From: Steinernema hermaphroditum
Lineage: Eukaryota > Nematoda > Chromadorea > Rhabditida > Steinernematidae
Assembly (NCBI GenBank): GCA_030435675.1
Contig: CM059623.1
Location: 7,528,012 to 7,592,011, forward strand
DNA length: 64,000 nt
Direction of reading: 5' to 3'
A model generated the notes under the pieces. It did no database searches, had not been told where the DNA came from, and saw nothing but the letters and a program-made list of their open reading frames with translations. The position numbers and the translations under genes are program-made. The stretch's first letter is position 1, and the number at the start of each line of letters is the position of its first letter. Positions 12,197 through 24,559 of the stretch are shown here, piece after piece.

Positions 12197-15100
12197 ATGG
12201 ACTATTCATCAAATTCTACAGAGTCCACATTGTTGGTCGACGCCGAGGGCCGAGGATTCATGACTCTTTTTCAGATTGCACGACAATGCTGGGGCATTGA
12301 ACTCGGCTATCTTCTTTTTCTCCGTGTTCGCGCTCATTGCGGGGACGATTCTCAATGAGACGAACAGGCGAATCCGCTTCCTCCGCATCCCGGATTCCGT
12401 ACTGCTCTTCCTCTGTGCGATCGTTGGAAGGTGACTCTGTCAGCCATTCCTCTTACGTTGTGCTTCGTTTCAGTCTCGTCATCAAGTGGTGCCTGACGAG
12501 CAAAAACGCCGAATTAGTGCAGAAGAAGTTCACATGGGAACATCTGTCTCCGCATACGGTCCTCTTTGTGCTTCTGCCGCCGATGACCTTCGAGTCCGCC
12601 TTCAAAATAAATGCCCACCTTTTCTGGTCGAAGTTCGGGCTCATTCTCAGCGTCACGGTGTTCCTCTACTTCTCCACACTCATCGCGGCGTCTGCCTACC
12701 TTCTGCCGTTGTTCTGCGTTCTGGAGGAGTGGTGGCTCTCGTTACCCTTCCTCCTCTGCTCGATCCTGGTCGCCACGGACCCCGTTGCCGTTGTCGCGCT
12801 TCTCGATGAGATCGGAGCGCCGAAACGGATGAAGATTCTGATCGAAGGGGAGTCGCTGCTCAACGACGGACTCGCCATATTCGTTTTCAATCTTTGTGGT
12901 GATCTTTTGATGGTTAGTTCTTGATGCCTCTGTTCAATCCATCGTATATTTGGCTTCAGTGGGAATCCGGATCCTCTGGGATGGACTGGTTGAAGATCTG
13001 CCGTAACTTCGGCAGCTGCGTGCTCCTTTCCCCGCTCATCGGATGGATCGCGGCACGCTTTATTCTCTGGATTCTGACGAACAACGAACGACAGCCGCGC
13101 CAGGTATGCGATTATTACCACAATGCACTGAAACCTGGGGACTCTTTAGGTGTTTCTTCTTATAGCTTTGTACCTCGTTTTCTTCATTGGTGAGGAAACT
13201 AAGGGAAGTGCCGCTCTGGCCGTTATGTTCTTTGGTCTTACGATGAGTTACTACAAGGAGAATCTGCAACCCAGTACCATCGAGAAGATCCACCACGACT
13301 GGGAGAACTACGGCTACTGGGCCAACTGCATCATCTTTATGATCGGCGGCTACATCGTCGGTGCACAGATCTTCCACGTGAGTAATTGTTCACATTTCAT
13401 CACGAAACGTTTCCTGCAGGGCATCGACTTCTTTTGGATGCTGGCCGGCGCTTTTCTCTCGGTGGCCCCGTTAGTCGCGCGAATCTTTTCTGTGTTCGTC
13501 TTCTTTCAGATGTGGCAAATTGCCTTTCCCCAAACAAAGCTCTACGTATCCGACTTTGTGGTACTGTCATATGGCGGCCTGCGAGGGGCCCTGGCCCTTC
13601 TTTTGGCAATGGAACTCAATGAACTCGAAGTTAGTACGGTCCTGGGGAAAGCGCTGATCGACAAACTCGTTATCTTCTGCTGTGCCTCCGTCTTTTCGTG
13701 CCTCGTCATCCAGGGAATGACATTCGTCTTCCTCGCCATGAAGGAAGGCACCTCGAAGCGCTCGAAGTATCTGAAGACCACAGAGAAGCGTCTTCGTCTG
13801 TATCTCCGGAAAGCCGTTGGAAATGGAATTCGAACGATGCGACGTAACGCTGGAGTGTATCTCCGTGAGGCCAACTGGAACGTCGTCAAGGAACAGATCC
13901 AGAGTGACATCTTCCCCGCCGTGAGTGGACCTCCAACTGTAAGAATTCTGAAAAAGTGTGCTTTCTTCAGATTGAGCCCGTGTCAGAGACGTCGGCTTCG
14001 AGCCATGAGAAGAGTCGACGGATTTCCACGGACAACGAAGCTCTGCTGACAGTGAGCGGACGGTTCAGTTCTCGTATCACGAAATCAGACGTCCGTTCCG
14101 GGTACTACGGTATTCTGCTGGGACGAGTGCACGACGAATGGGTACGTGGAGCGATCTCGGGGCCCACTGCCCATGTGCTTATCGCCATTCTGGAGCATGG
14201 CATCGACGAAGGACGCATCACATCGAACGACTTTCGAGATCAACTGAAGGTGGTCGAGGCCTCCCGATTCACTTACTTCCTGCAGAAGATTCTGGGAGCG
14301 CTGGTGACGAAGATACTGACGAAAAAGGTCTTCGTACATCTTAGCACCGTGGGCGCAGAACCGTTCGCCGTCAGTGTCGAATCCAAGCTGGAGACAAAAC
14401 TGCAAGCGAAGCGCGACGTCGAGTGGTGGTGGCTTCTATCGATGCTGCTCTCCATTACCCAACTAGTGATGACGGCCAGCGCACTGTACTCGCCTTTTTC
14501 GGCCTCCTACGTTGTGTTTAACTTTTGCTTCGCCTTTGTTCTCTTTTTGGAACACCTCATCCAACTTCATCGCGTCTGGTTGGATCGAAACTCCGAGAGT
14601 GCCCTCGTAAGAATGCCTTCACTCATTCCGAAACTCGCAAGGTCCACCGTCGAGTTGGCGCTCTGTGCTGCAATGATGGTGCTCGCGGTCGCAGAATTCA
14701 TCCTCATTCTGATCCTCGTCGGACGTTTCGCCGACGATGGGCACATGTGCCTCCACAGTGATGAGAAATGGCGCCGATCAGTGCCGTGCGACGTTGCAAG
14801 GGCGATAATGATGTCGCTGACAGCACTAGTGACCACCTACAAGCTGCTTCGAGGGATTCCTCTCGCGATGCTCTGTCTTCACGAAGTCGTCGCTTATTGG
14901 ATAGTAAGTCTGTGTAGAGCGAGTCACTTTTCATTCGTTTTGCAGATCCGGCAGGACAGAATCCGCCTCTCGGTGCTTCACTTCTTCCAGCATCTGACGG
15001 GAGACACGAAGATCTACCGAGACCTCTTCACGGACGACACCTACAAGGTTGCAATTACAGAGCAGCGCTCGCTCAACAAGATCGTAGAGGGAATGATACG

Positions 15101-16256
15101 GTACGAGATGAAGCGAAATCCGCACATGATGGACGTCATCGCGGTAATCAAGACGCGGCAAGCGATTCGAATGGCCTCTCACACACTGCATCGCACCCTG
15201 AAAGACCTCCGGAAGTGAGTCAAAGGGTCTGTTTGCCCTCAACATCTAACTCTTCAGGGAAGGCTTCCTGCCCGATGAGAATTTCTCAAACTGGAGCGCC
15301 TCCGTCCACCAACTGCGGAAGAAGGCCGAGCGCGTTGTGTCGGTTTCGCGTGTGCACATCGCCGAACAGCTCCAGAACGTCCGCTGGATTCAGATGTTGG
15401 AAGAACTCGAGCGGAAGAAGGTCATCAAGTTCCTCAGTGAACACGTAGAGACAGAGAAGTGTCACAACGTACCTGAGGCCTTCTTGGTACACACCAGAGG
15501 GACGTCAATGTATTTCGTGCTGAAAGGCGTCTGCAAGTGAGTTTGTATCGCCGCGTACCTTCGCTCAGCATGTTTTAGGCTCACTGAGAGGACGCAGACT
15601 CGAGGAGGACAGCAGTACCACGAGATGTACGTCTACCAGGGCGACTTCATCGGCGAATTTAACATCGTTACGATCGAGGGGACATGGAAGGCACTCCGCA
15701 AAAAGCTCCCGAAGCGCGTCAAAATACAGTACCGCACAGTTACCGAATGCGAACTCATCAGAATCGATATTTCGTTGCTACTCCGCCTCCGTAGATGCCA
15801 CCAGGTTGTCGAAACCATCCTCCACATCGAGCAGCTACGTCGACTGAAGAACGAACTGAAGGAGCTCAAGAGGTTAGCAAGTCTTTGGAAACTGTATGAT
15901 CTAAACAACCTCATTTTAGCTCAACTGCCATGAGAATGATGACCGACGACGAGTTTGACGTGTTTTTCGCGAATAATGGTCGTAGAATCCGCTCACAACT
16001 AACCATGAGTATCTCCGACAACAAACTAATGATTCTCGGATGCGCAGTACGCATTGTCGACATTGCCCCGGAAACTCAACTGAATGACCGGGGCCACGCT
16101 GAAGGACCCGCGACGCTTACCATAGCCCCGATCGACAACAGTTTAGAAGCACTAATCCTTCTTATAGATTGGAGCGGAATCGAATTCCCAACATCGGACG
16201 GAGGCAAAAGCAATATCTCCATAGAAATCACCGATCACGTGAAGAAACCACGTTGA
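12197..16256 (+). CDS. SLC9C-type sodium/proton exchanger with voltage-sensor-like and cNMP-binding-like domains
   Basis: Plasma-membrane Na+/H+ exchanger of the sperm-NHE architecture. Probable exons: 12197-12222, 12275-12430, 12474-12912, 12960-13103, 13150-13377, 13420-13920, 13971-14903, 14946-15214, 15258-15536, 15579-15872, 15920-16256 (about 1,200 residues; SLC9C1 is about 1,180). Domain 1 (to about 500) has the exchanger signatures T-D-P-V-A-V-V-A-L-L-D-E and G-E-S-L-L-N-D-G with the ion-site N-D near 189-190, and Y-G-G-L-R-G-A-L. A second group of about four hydrophobic helices (about 650-810) sits where the voltage sensor lies in SLC9C1. Residues about 975-1065 resemble a cyclic-nucleotide-binding fold, with F-V-L-K-G-V and G-D-F-I-G-E. 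The first exon is the weakest part: an in-frame ATG at 12173 is also possible and the donor is poor. Convergent with TMED2. Confidence 0.82.
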
Positions 16257-16477
16257 ATTTGAATAGTTGTTTGTAAAAATAATACACATTATCAGATAAA
16301 ATAACCGTCTTTACATAGTACACACAATTAACCGAAAGGAGAAACAATAAAAGCACACAATAAATTAGTGAAATCGCCGACAGAAACGATTGCCAAGCGT
16401 CAAAGATGACGCTGAAAAGGAACACACCTAATGAGCAATTCTTCGCAGCATTCAAGAGAGGACTGGTAGAGGCAATA

Positions 16478-17234
16478 TTAGACAACTCGTCGGACTTCGA
16501 AGAATCTCTTAAGGTAGAAGATCTGTCCAAGAGCCATGGACACAAGAACGACGGCTTCGAATAACGCCCACATCACAACACGGCTGTTGGTGTTCTCGTT
16601 AACTGCAAAGCACAATCATCTATTCACACGCACGAAATGTTGGTTACTTTGTCGATGAACTCGCTCGCGAACTTCCATGTACTCTTGTTCGTGCTTCACC
16701 GACGTCAGGGCGGTGGAGAGCTCCCTCACCATTTCCTCAAGTTTCTGTCCGTCAGCTGGAAATGACAGCAAACGTAAATGATAAGCAGATCTATACACGT
16801 ACCATCAGTGTTGTCGTTGCTGCTGTGCTGGGCATTCGCCTGTCCAGGAGCCTGAACGTCAACGGTGAACATCACCACCTTAGGGGTCATCGTCGACATT
16901 TGATTGCTGAAGCAGTAGGTGTAAGTTCCATCCATGTGTGCGGCAAAAGTGTATTTTCCGGAAGTTTCGCGTTCACCGCGGTAGATTTCCTTGCTATCTG
17001 GACCGGTAATCTAGAAATGAACATTAGTAGCTTAAATGTCCCTGAGAAAGTACGAACCTTGACATCAATATCGAGGAATCCGCCTTCCGCTACTTCGAAC
17101 ATGAGGCCCATCTTAGTTCCAGAAGTAGCCCGGTCAAAGTAACACTGCTCTTCGTTCGCATCAACATTAATGAAATAAGCTTCAGCATAGGCAGAAAGTA
17201 CGGTCACCGTCGCCAGGACGAAAAGAAACTTCAT
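16478..17234 (-). CDS. sel-9: p24 family cargo receptor TMED2
   Basis: p24/emp24 family protein of COPI and COPII vesicles that selects cargo between ER and Golgi. Exons (minus) 17234-17058, 17010-16803, 16755-16648 and 16602-16478 give 205 residues. Seen: a signal peptide of about 19 residues; the GOLD domain with E-E-Q-C-Y-F and [15 protein letters not shown]; the conserved [14 protein letters not shown]; one transmembrane helix; and the cytosolic tail [12 protein letters not shown], which has the F-F coat-binding motif. Close to identical to human TMED2 in the core; C. elegans SEL-9 is the expected orthologue. A perfect CRE palindrome lies about 330 bp upstream at 17564-17571. Confidence 0.95.
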
Positions 17235-20200
17235 TGTGTTATGAGGCACCCGTGTTTTTATTCCTGAATACAAAGGGTTTACGTAAGATGGGGAACTGAA
17301 ATAAAGTTCTTGCAATGGTTGAAAAGCACGCATGGTAATACAAGCATTCTAAGGACTCGCGTGAGAAAGAAACGTCACCGCCGATATCAAAAAAAAAGAA
17401 GAGATATTGCGAAAATCCTTGAGTACAAAAACTCGGGACTTGAAGATTTGATAGAAGCAATCAAATAACGCGAGATTTACATTTCAACAATTAAGACATG
17501 GTGTTCACTCGTCGTGTTCCTAACAAAATGCGGACGAAACGCGAAGCAGCAACGTGTACGGAGTGACGTCACTAGCCACGACGACGAAATTTGCACGGCG
17601 TGACACCAAAGGATATGTATACTCGTGTACACGACAGGGAAGCTGCTGGAGGCGCGAAGAGCGCAGTCTTGACAAACCGCAGTGCGCATTACTTAAAGAG
17701 TCAGAAGGAAAGGATCAAGAGACACACGGCAGTCTACCGACGAGTAGACAAGACGTCTTCCCGAATGGTATCACTGTCTACGTTATCGAGAATCCTCATA
17801 CAGTTCGGACGTTCTTCCTCCTTTGCAAAAAATGAAGACAAGTGGTTGTCACGTCTTCTTGGCGACAAAATGCAATTTCGGAGAGAAAACAGCTGGTGGA
17901 GGAACACTTCCAAGAAGAGTGGTTTTAGTCTTTAGAGACTTAACCCTTTTAGTCTTCCCAGTACTGCGAGAGGTCCTTGAGAAAATTAAACGTTCTCTGA
18001 GCGAGTGCAAGATTTGATCCATTCGGCTCTTGGAGCTTTCGATGTATTGAACTACTAAGGGAAAGGCGGTTTCTGAACCTGTGAATGTTTTGTACTCTCT
18101 TCAACGCTTGTTATTTGTGTTCAGAAATGGTTCTCTTCTGTGAGACTCAATTCGTACTGGCGCTCGCACCCCACTCCGAGAGGAAAGCGAAGCCAATGAG
18201 TGGAGGAAAAGTGGGGACGTCTTTTGCTTCCAATTCGATTTACTCGCTGGTGCCACTGTTGGTGGATTCCACGGAGTTCCCCTTCGCCTCTGATTTGCTC
18301 TGCTGTGTTCGGCGAACGAACGTCCTTCCACTTTAGCTGTCCTCGGGGACCACGTCGGATATCCTAGTCTTCCGGGTGGACCCGTCTTCTTCGCCGTTCG
18401 ATCAATACCGGATTGTCCCGTGTTCTCTGTCGAAGTGCAGCGATGCAGGAGGGCCATCGAACTTTTCGCGATCGTTAACAGCTGCGCTCTTCTAAGTTAG
18501 CTTCGCCTGAGAGGGCTTCTTGAGTGGATAATGAATATTATTGTCTTTGCGCGCCTCGATGACTCCTCAAAGACGTCTCTCTTCTGTCTGTGTCTATTTG
18601 CATTTCTCGTGCAGCGCCGCCGAGATCGCGACCGTATACGCCCGCCGCGGCGCCTTATCATATCTGCTTTTGTTTACTTGTTTTCTGCATCCGACCTGGT
18701 GACGTGCGCGATGTTGGCGATGTCCATCTGGTGTAATATTGTTACTTTCTTCTCGAGGACGTCGGATGCAGCGCTGTCACCGCGCCTTCCCTCGCCCGCT
18801 CGACTCTTCGATCAGGTTCTGCTCTTTCGCGTGAATCACGCGGGGAATTGCGAATCGATCACTAACTCACTAATTTCGTGTTGTTCTCTACAGCTGTTTT
18901 CCCATGTTAGCATCCTTCTCGGGTCTCCACGCTGCCTGTCGAGGCCCACAACACAATTGTGGCGACTCGCCTGCTCTGTCCTAATTTTGTTTCGCCGTAA
19001 GCTGCCTTGTTTTTGAGGACCGAGTCGATGGTGGTGACACCACGGCGGTGCCGAATCGACAACGCGAAGGCACTTTTGGGATATCGCGACCTTCATTTGG
19101 GAATTATGTCTCTTTCTCGGCTGATGCCAACCCATGAGCGCTTTTTTTGAGAAGCTTCCACCGCGCTCGCAAAGTACGTATTCCGTATAATGGAGACGTT
19201 TCTACTGAGTACAATTTCTCCCTTTAATAGGATTTTTATTGCGAACATCAAAGTTCGAGTGCGTCTTTAGGGCCATTTCCTCCCAGGGAGGACTTCTTCT
19301 TGAAAGTGCCTTAATTGACCGCTGACCGTAGCCAATCATCGAAGACGTCACTCGAATTCGGCGGTTCCCGGCCCCACTTCATGCGTGCTCATAATCTATC
19401 GTTCCGACAAGCCTCATTTATCTTCCCTTATTCCGAATCCGGATCTGGGCCTCCATTCATCACAATTGTCATGTAACCGCGGCCCCTCTCCTCGTAATCC
19501 CCTTCTCGCCGCCACTTTCATATCGTTTGTTACTCGGCCCATTAGATCGCGAATGTCCAAAAGAAGCGCCGCGTTTCTTTGTTTCGTCGTGATAATTGGC
19601 CCTCGCCCAGGGCATCCGCGCAATTCGTTTGCGCTATGGCCGAGGCGACGGTGACAGGGGCGTGTCGGGCTTCACGTTTTCCCTCAAAACAGATCACATT
19701 TAGCTGACAGCTTTTCTTAGCTCGCGTTCTTCTTAAAGCCCTCGGAAAGTAAGTCCTTTCTTCCACCGTAGCTCGTTTGCTAGAGGGTGACCTTTTTGGA
19801 GCCCTCAATGGCATAGAGGTTGTGTCCTAAGGAGTGTGCGTCATGGAGAGGTCCGTTCTTAAAGCACTCGAAGTGTCCGCTGACCATCGTATTGGCTTTG
19901 GGGGTTAGCATTCTCGTGGCCTGGTCACCTCTTCTGACAACTCAGTGTTTATATCGGCTCCCATTGTTTTGAGAAATTGTGTTTCTACGCGAGGGTGATC
20001 GCTGCCGCGGAGCTCATGAAGCGATGAAGGCATAATTAAGATTGGAGGGGAACGTTGATTACCGGACGGAAGTCCGAAGAATAGCCTCTATTCTCTTCTG
20101 AAAGACATTTCCTAGAAATACAAATGACTAGTAACCGCGCACTCCTGCTCCTTCCCAAGCCTCCGAGTCGAGCGGCGCCGTTCCCACCTGCCGGCGACGG

Positions 20201-20356
20201 ACGCCGCTCAATACCCTCGAGGCGTTCGAAGAGATGTTAGCCTCCCCCCATTACCGTACTCCTCGTCTTGCAGTGCTCGGCGTCGGAGACGCCAACTTTC
20301 TCCGACCTTCTTGGACGGTCGAATCGTCGCCACGAGGCTCGCACCCCCGCAGTAGG
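17235..20356. other. Gene-poor 3.1-kb interval
   Basis: Upstream regions of TMED2 (minus) and the RILP-like gene (plus). The longest frame (18531-19016, plus, 161 codons) has no recognisable domain, no good splice context and mixed composition, so I do not call it. No tRNA, rRNA or transposon seen. One CRE-like TGACGTCA at 17564-17571. Confidence 0.45.
17564..17571. promoter_or_regulatory. CRE/ATF-type palindrome TGACGTCA
   Basis: Perfect 8-bp palindrome about 330 bp upstream of the TMED2 start codon. Such sites bind bZIP factors of the CREB/ATF/XBP1 group. Function here is inferred from position only. Confidence 0.3.
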
Positions 20357-22055
20357 ATGAGCCGGGACCGACTCTGCTCGCCCTCCGCGAGCCCCTCAAA
20401 GCACATAACCGTGGTCGACGTCTACGACCTCGCCGCCTCCATCGGCAAGGACTTCGAGATGCTCATCGACCAGTTCGGAAAGGACGCCATCGTACCCATC
20501 ATGCCCAAGGTACCCGTCCTCTCGGGGTCGAGGGTTGATCTTTCTTTAGGTGATCTCGGCGCTGGAGACGCTGGAATCCCTGGCCAACTTCAACGAAAGG
20601 GAGAACGAGGAGATCATCGACCTCCAGAAGACGATCGATCGCCTCGAGAACGACAAGCAGATGAAGATGCAGGACCGCATGCGCTTCGAAGTGGTGTGTC
20701 GGAGCTCCCTCCACGCGCTTTATCTTCGCCTTTAGGAGCTGGAGCAAGTGGAGGAGAATTACAGGAAAGAGATCAACGACCTCTGGATGATGGTCAAGAA
20801 ACTACAGGGCGAGAACAAGCACTTGTCCTCTGCTCTGGCGGAGCACAGAAGCAAAGAGTCCGAGGAGGACGCGAATGCCGCCAACGGACAAGGTACGCTA
20901 CTCTCTCCCTGCCTTAGACGACCATTCTAGGGCTGCGCGAGGCCGAGATTCAGATCATCGAGGACCTCCGCGAGGAGAACCAGAGGCGGAAGGACGAGCT
21001 GAAGGCGCTGCACCACGATGCCGAGGAATCGAAGGTAGAGGTGGACTCGCTGCACAGCAACATCGAGAAGCTGATCCGGCAGAACCAGGAGCTTCTCAGG
21101 AAGAACTCCTCGCTGCAAAAGCAGGGAAGACTGCTCGTGCAGGGAAAGACCGACTTCCACAGGAGGCTCCAGTCCGTCGAGGAGCAGAACATTCAGCTAC
21201 GCAACCTACTCAACGACACTAGTCGTGCCTGCAAAGATCTCCAAACCCAGAAGGTAGGAGGGCAAAGCTTTCGGGTGAATCGAGGCGGTGAGGTAGTAGC
21301 CCAATTACTCGTGATGTATCCCTGGGGACCTAATTCGTATTAATAAGGCTATTATTCGTCGGAATGCCGACGCAATTCGAGAGCCGGGCTCTTCTCTAGG
21401 GCACTTTCAGTGATTCCTCTGAGACGACCTTTGCAGCTGCAAGAAGACGACCCAGAGAACGCGCCACGATTCACTCTGGCGGAGCTGCGGGAAGTGCTCC
21501 AGGAGAAAAACATGCTGAAGGGGCGCGTGCTGGAGCTCGAGGAGCAGCTGGAGCAACTCCGACCGCCGTCGACGGACTCCGATCGGAAATCGGACGAGCA
21601 GCAGCTCAAGTGAGTGTCCCCTCCCTCTGTCCGCTTCTGTGGCTTCGCTTCCTTCACTTCCTTGCTTTCTCCAGAACTTCGCAGTCGACGCCGCAACTCT
21701 TCGCGCCTCCGCCGCCTTCCTGCTCGGCCCCTAGCGAAGATTCCGTGTAAGTGGCTGTGCAGTAGCCGTGGCTGAGTGTCCTCGCCCCCGCCTCCCCTAA
21801 GGAGAGTCTTTTCAGCTCCGAGGAGTGTGTCGTCTACGGCCCCATCAACCGCGAGCCCGAGGAGAAGCTGAAGCCATGGAAGTACGAGCGGAAGGACAGC
21901 GGAGTCCGCAGATTGTGAGTCGTCTTCCCCGAGACCTCTGACCTCTCCTCTTAAGCTTCCGGTTCTTCTACAAGGGCGGTAACTTCAGCCCGCGGAGAGA
22001 GTCCTCCACGGCCAGCACTCCAGTCCCCATCCCGGCACACCCGCTGGGGAACTGA
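20357..22055 (+). CDS. rilp-1: RILP-like Rab effector with RH1 and RH2 domains
   Basis: Homologue of RILP/RILPL proteins, which link phospho-Rab or Rab7 vesicles to dynein and cilia. Exons 20357-20509, 20550-20693, 20736-20892, 20931-21253, 21437-21609, 21675-21746, 21816-21914 and 21956-22055 give 406 residues. Seen: RH1 start T-V-V-D-V-Y-D-L-A-A-S-I-G-K-D-F-E with P-K-V-I-S-A-L-E-T-L-E; a long charged coiled coil (exons 2-4); the RH2 motif P-R-F-T-L-A-E-L-R-E-V-L-Q-E-K-N; and a C-terminal K-P-W-K-Y-E-R-K-D-S-G-V-R-R-F-F-R-F-F, a signature shared by RILP and JIP3/4. An in-frame ATG at 20234 would add 41 residues of low similarity; 20357 is preferred since it directly follows an AG acceptor and leads into RH1. 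Confidence 0.88.
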
Positions 22056-22411
22056 GCCTCCTCGGCTCCGCATTTACTCGACCGGGTTCTCTTCGTTCCA
22101 GGGTCATTTTGTATGTACTCACTCCCCACTTCGACCCACGCAGATCTTCTACGATTCCTTCCGCGAAGCTTTTCTCAGATTCGTCAAACAAGTGTATTTA
22201 TTAGATGCCCACATAGCTTGTTCTAAGTCAGCTGAATCTCGGTGTGCCCATCGGAATCCGTTCATAAAAGTGAACGCCCACTCTTGTAGACACTTTATTG
22301 CTCGCAGCCTACTCGCGTGAACAAAACGGAGGATTCTGGCACCTCGAAGGAATGCGATACTCGTAGCAAAATCACAGAATGAATAAATTAATAACAATTA
22401 ATAACGCGCGA

Positions 22412-24559
22412 TTACAGTTCTTCCTTGGCTTTCTGAAAGCTCTTCACGGCGTGCTTCTTCATGAACTTCGTCAGGTCGTCGAGATCGCGGTTGCCTCTGT
22501 ACTGAATGGGAGTGTCTTTCTTTCCAGATGGAGCAAAGTAGATCGTAGGGAATCCTTCGACGTTGAAATTGGCAGGGGCGTCATTGGCAGTCGCATCGAA
22601 CTTCGAGATGACGAGGTTCGGCTGCTCGGCCTTCAGCTTGGCTGCCAGCTGTTTGTACTTTGGCTCAAAGGCCTTGCAGTGTCCGCACCACGGGGCATAG
22701 AACTCGATGAGCACGTCCTTCGACTCGTCGAGGGCGATCTTCGCGAAGTTCGAGGCGACAAGAGTCTTCAGAGGGCCCTTGTCTTCCTTTGGTAGAGGAG
22801 CTGACTTGACGAAGGGCTTCACCTTTCCGGAGCTGATGTCCTTCATGAACTCCTCGAGGTTCTCATCCAGTTCGCCGTCGTATTTGTCCGGGTTCATGGG
22901 GTACTTCTTTCCATCGTATCCGAAAACGATGACGTTGTGCTCGAGGCCGCTATCTCCGAGTCCCACTTCGCCCAACTCCTTTGCGAATTCTTCCTCATCA
23001 GCAACAGCAAAGCGATACTTCTGGGACTTGTACTGCAATGGAGAAAGTACTCGAATCAATCAACAAAAGAACCAACCTTGTCGGCGAACGGAAGAACTTT
23101 GTTTCTCCAAAACTGAGTTCCTTGGAGGTACTGGACCGAGAAGTCGACGTTGTAGTAGACGACCACCAGAGGGAACTTCGAGTAGCGCGTGGCTGCGTTC
23201 TTGCGAGTCATGTGTCCAACCAAGGGTGCGGCGTTGTCGCGGTAGAAAGCAAGCAGATCCTCCGTGGACCCGGACTTCTTTCCGTAGCTGGCCTTCTTAG
23301 GTTCGTACTTCGACCAGAAGATCTCCGGGTAGAAGATGAAGACATCGTTGGGCTTAGCTCCAAAGTGACGCATGACTTCTGGGTCGAAGGTGTATCCGAC
23401 GGAGGGGAACTCCTCGCGCGTCATCTCCGCAGCATCAGAGAAGGCTTCGAAGAGTGGAGACTCCTCGGAGGCGAAGAATCCAACGACCGCAATATCGTCA
23501 CGGCTCTGAAGACGCTGCACTTGCTTCACGGAGTTCAGCTCCTGAGCGGAAGGCTTCGCTTGCTCCAGTATGTATTTCACGATGCCTGCTGCTTCGCGGG
23601 GTCCACCGTAATCGAAACGCCTTCCTTTGCGAAGAATCTTGAGGGTGGGATATCCACTGACGCCGTACTGATCACCAAGCTTCTTTTCGACAGTAGCATC
23701 AACCTTCGCAAGAATGATCTTCGAGCCGAGGGCCTTCAGCTTCTTGGCGGCTTTTTCATATTCGGGAGCGAGCTTCTTGCAGTGACCACACCAGGGAGCA
23801 TAGAACTCCACAAGCACGAGATCGTTGTTTCCGACCACTTCATCGAAGGTTTCCACGGTCAAGGCGACGACTTCTTCCTTGGGAGGCTTGTAGTTAGGAT
23901 CGCTTTTAGCGGAGACCCACTCGACGATGGCTGAAAGGGCATCAAATTAAAGGTCGAGTAACTGCGTTCGGGAACTCGCCCTAGCGAGTCTTGAGAACTC
24001 GAGTCACCGTCGTTCACGGCAAATATTGACTCTTCCGACGGTCCTCGTCTCGACCCTCATTAAGCTAGACAAGTTAAACATTGCGGCAACCACGGCGGGT
24101 TGACCTCTCGAGCCGCGACACAAAGAGGATAAGGCGAATAAACTAACCGTCGGCATCTCGACCGCCATCGTATTCTATGGGCGACTCCGAGTTGTGCCAG
24201 AACTTGAGTGTCGGATATCCCTTGATGTCGAATCGGGTGCCCAGCTCGGTTTCCACGGTAGCGTCCACCTTCGCGAGAGGAACGCTGAGGCTTTCGGCAG
24301 CCTTCGCGTACTCGGGCGCGAGATTCTTGCAGTGACCACACCTAAGAGATCAGAGAAGGCCATGATTAGTTTCCAAAAAAGCTGCATACCAGGGAGCGTA
24401 GAATTCCACGAGGACTGTTGGGTTCTTCTTCAGGAAATCGTCGAAGTTCTTGTCAGTGAGCACGACGACGCCTTCGTCCAGTTCGTAGTTCAGCTCCTCC
24501 TCGGCGCTATACGCTGCCAGAAGGCAGACAAGGAGAACGACGCTCTTCGCGAAGAGCAT
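22412..24559 (-). CDS. PDIA4: ER protein disulfide isomerase ERp72 (three active thioredoxin domains)
   Basis: Oxidative folding enzyme of the ER lumen. Exons (minus) 24559-24390, 24341-24148, 23930-23077 and 23032-22412 give 612 residues. Seen: a signal peptide; three W-C-G-H-C active sites near residues 58, 169 and 521; two inactive b/b' domains between the second and third; and the C-terminal retention signal K-E-E-L, the same as human PDIA4. The domain order a0-a-b-b'-a' fits ERp72 rather than two-site PDI. The N-terminal acidic extension is shorter than in mammals. The first intron splits the Trp codon of the first active site. ATG at 24559 is preferred over 24580 because a TTTCCAG acceptor lies between them, four bases upstream of it. 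Confidence 0.94.

Noticed and set aside
13623..13647. Possible intron at the GTTAGT within the exchanger exon
   Set aside because: Reading through keeps the family alignment and no suitable acceptor follows at the usual distance.
18531..19016. 161-codon plus-strand frame in the 17-20 kb spacer
   Set aside because: Composition follows the background, no domain, no splice or start context; likely chance.
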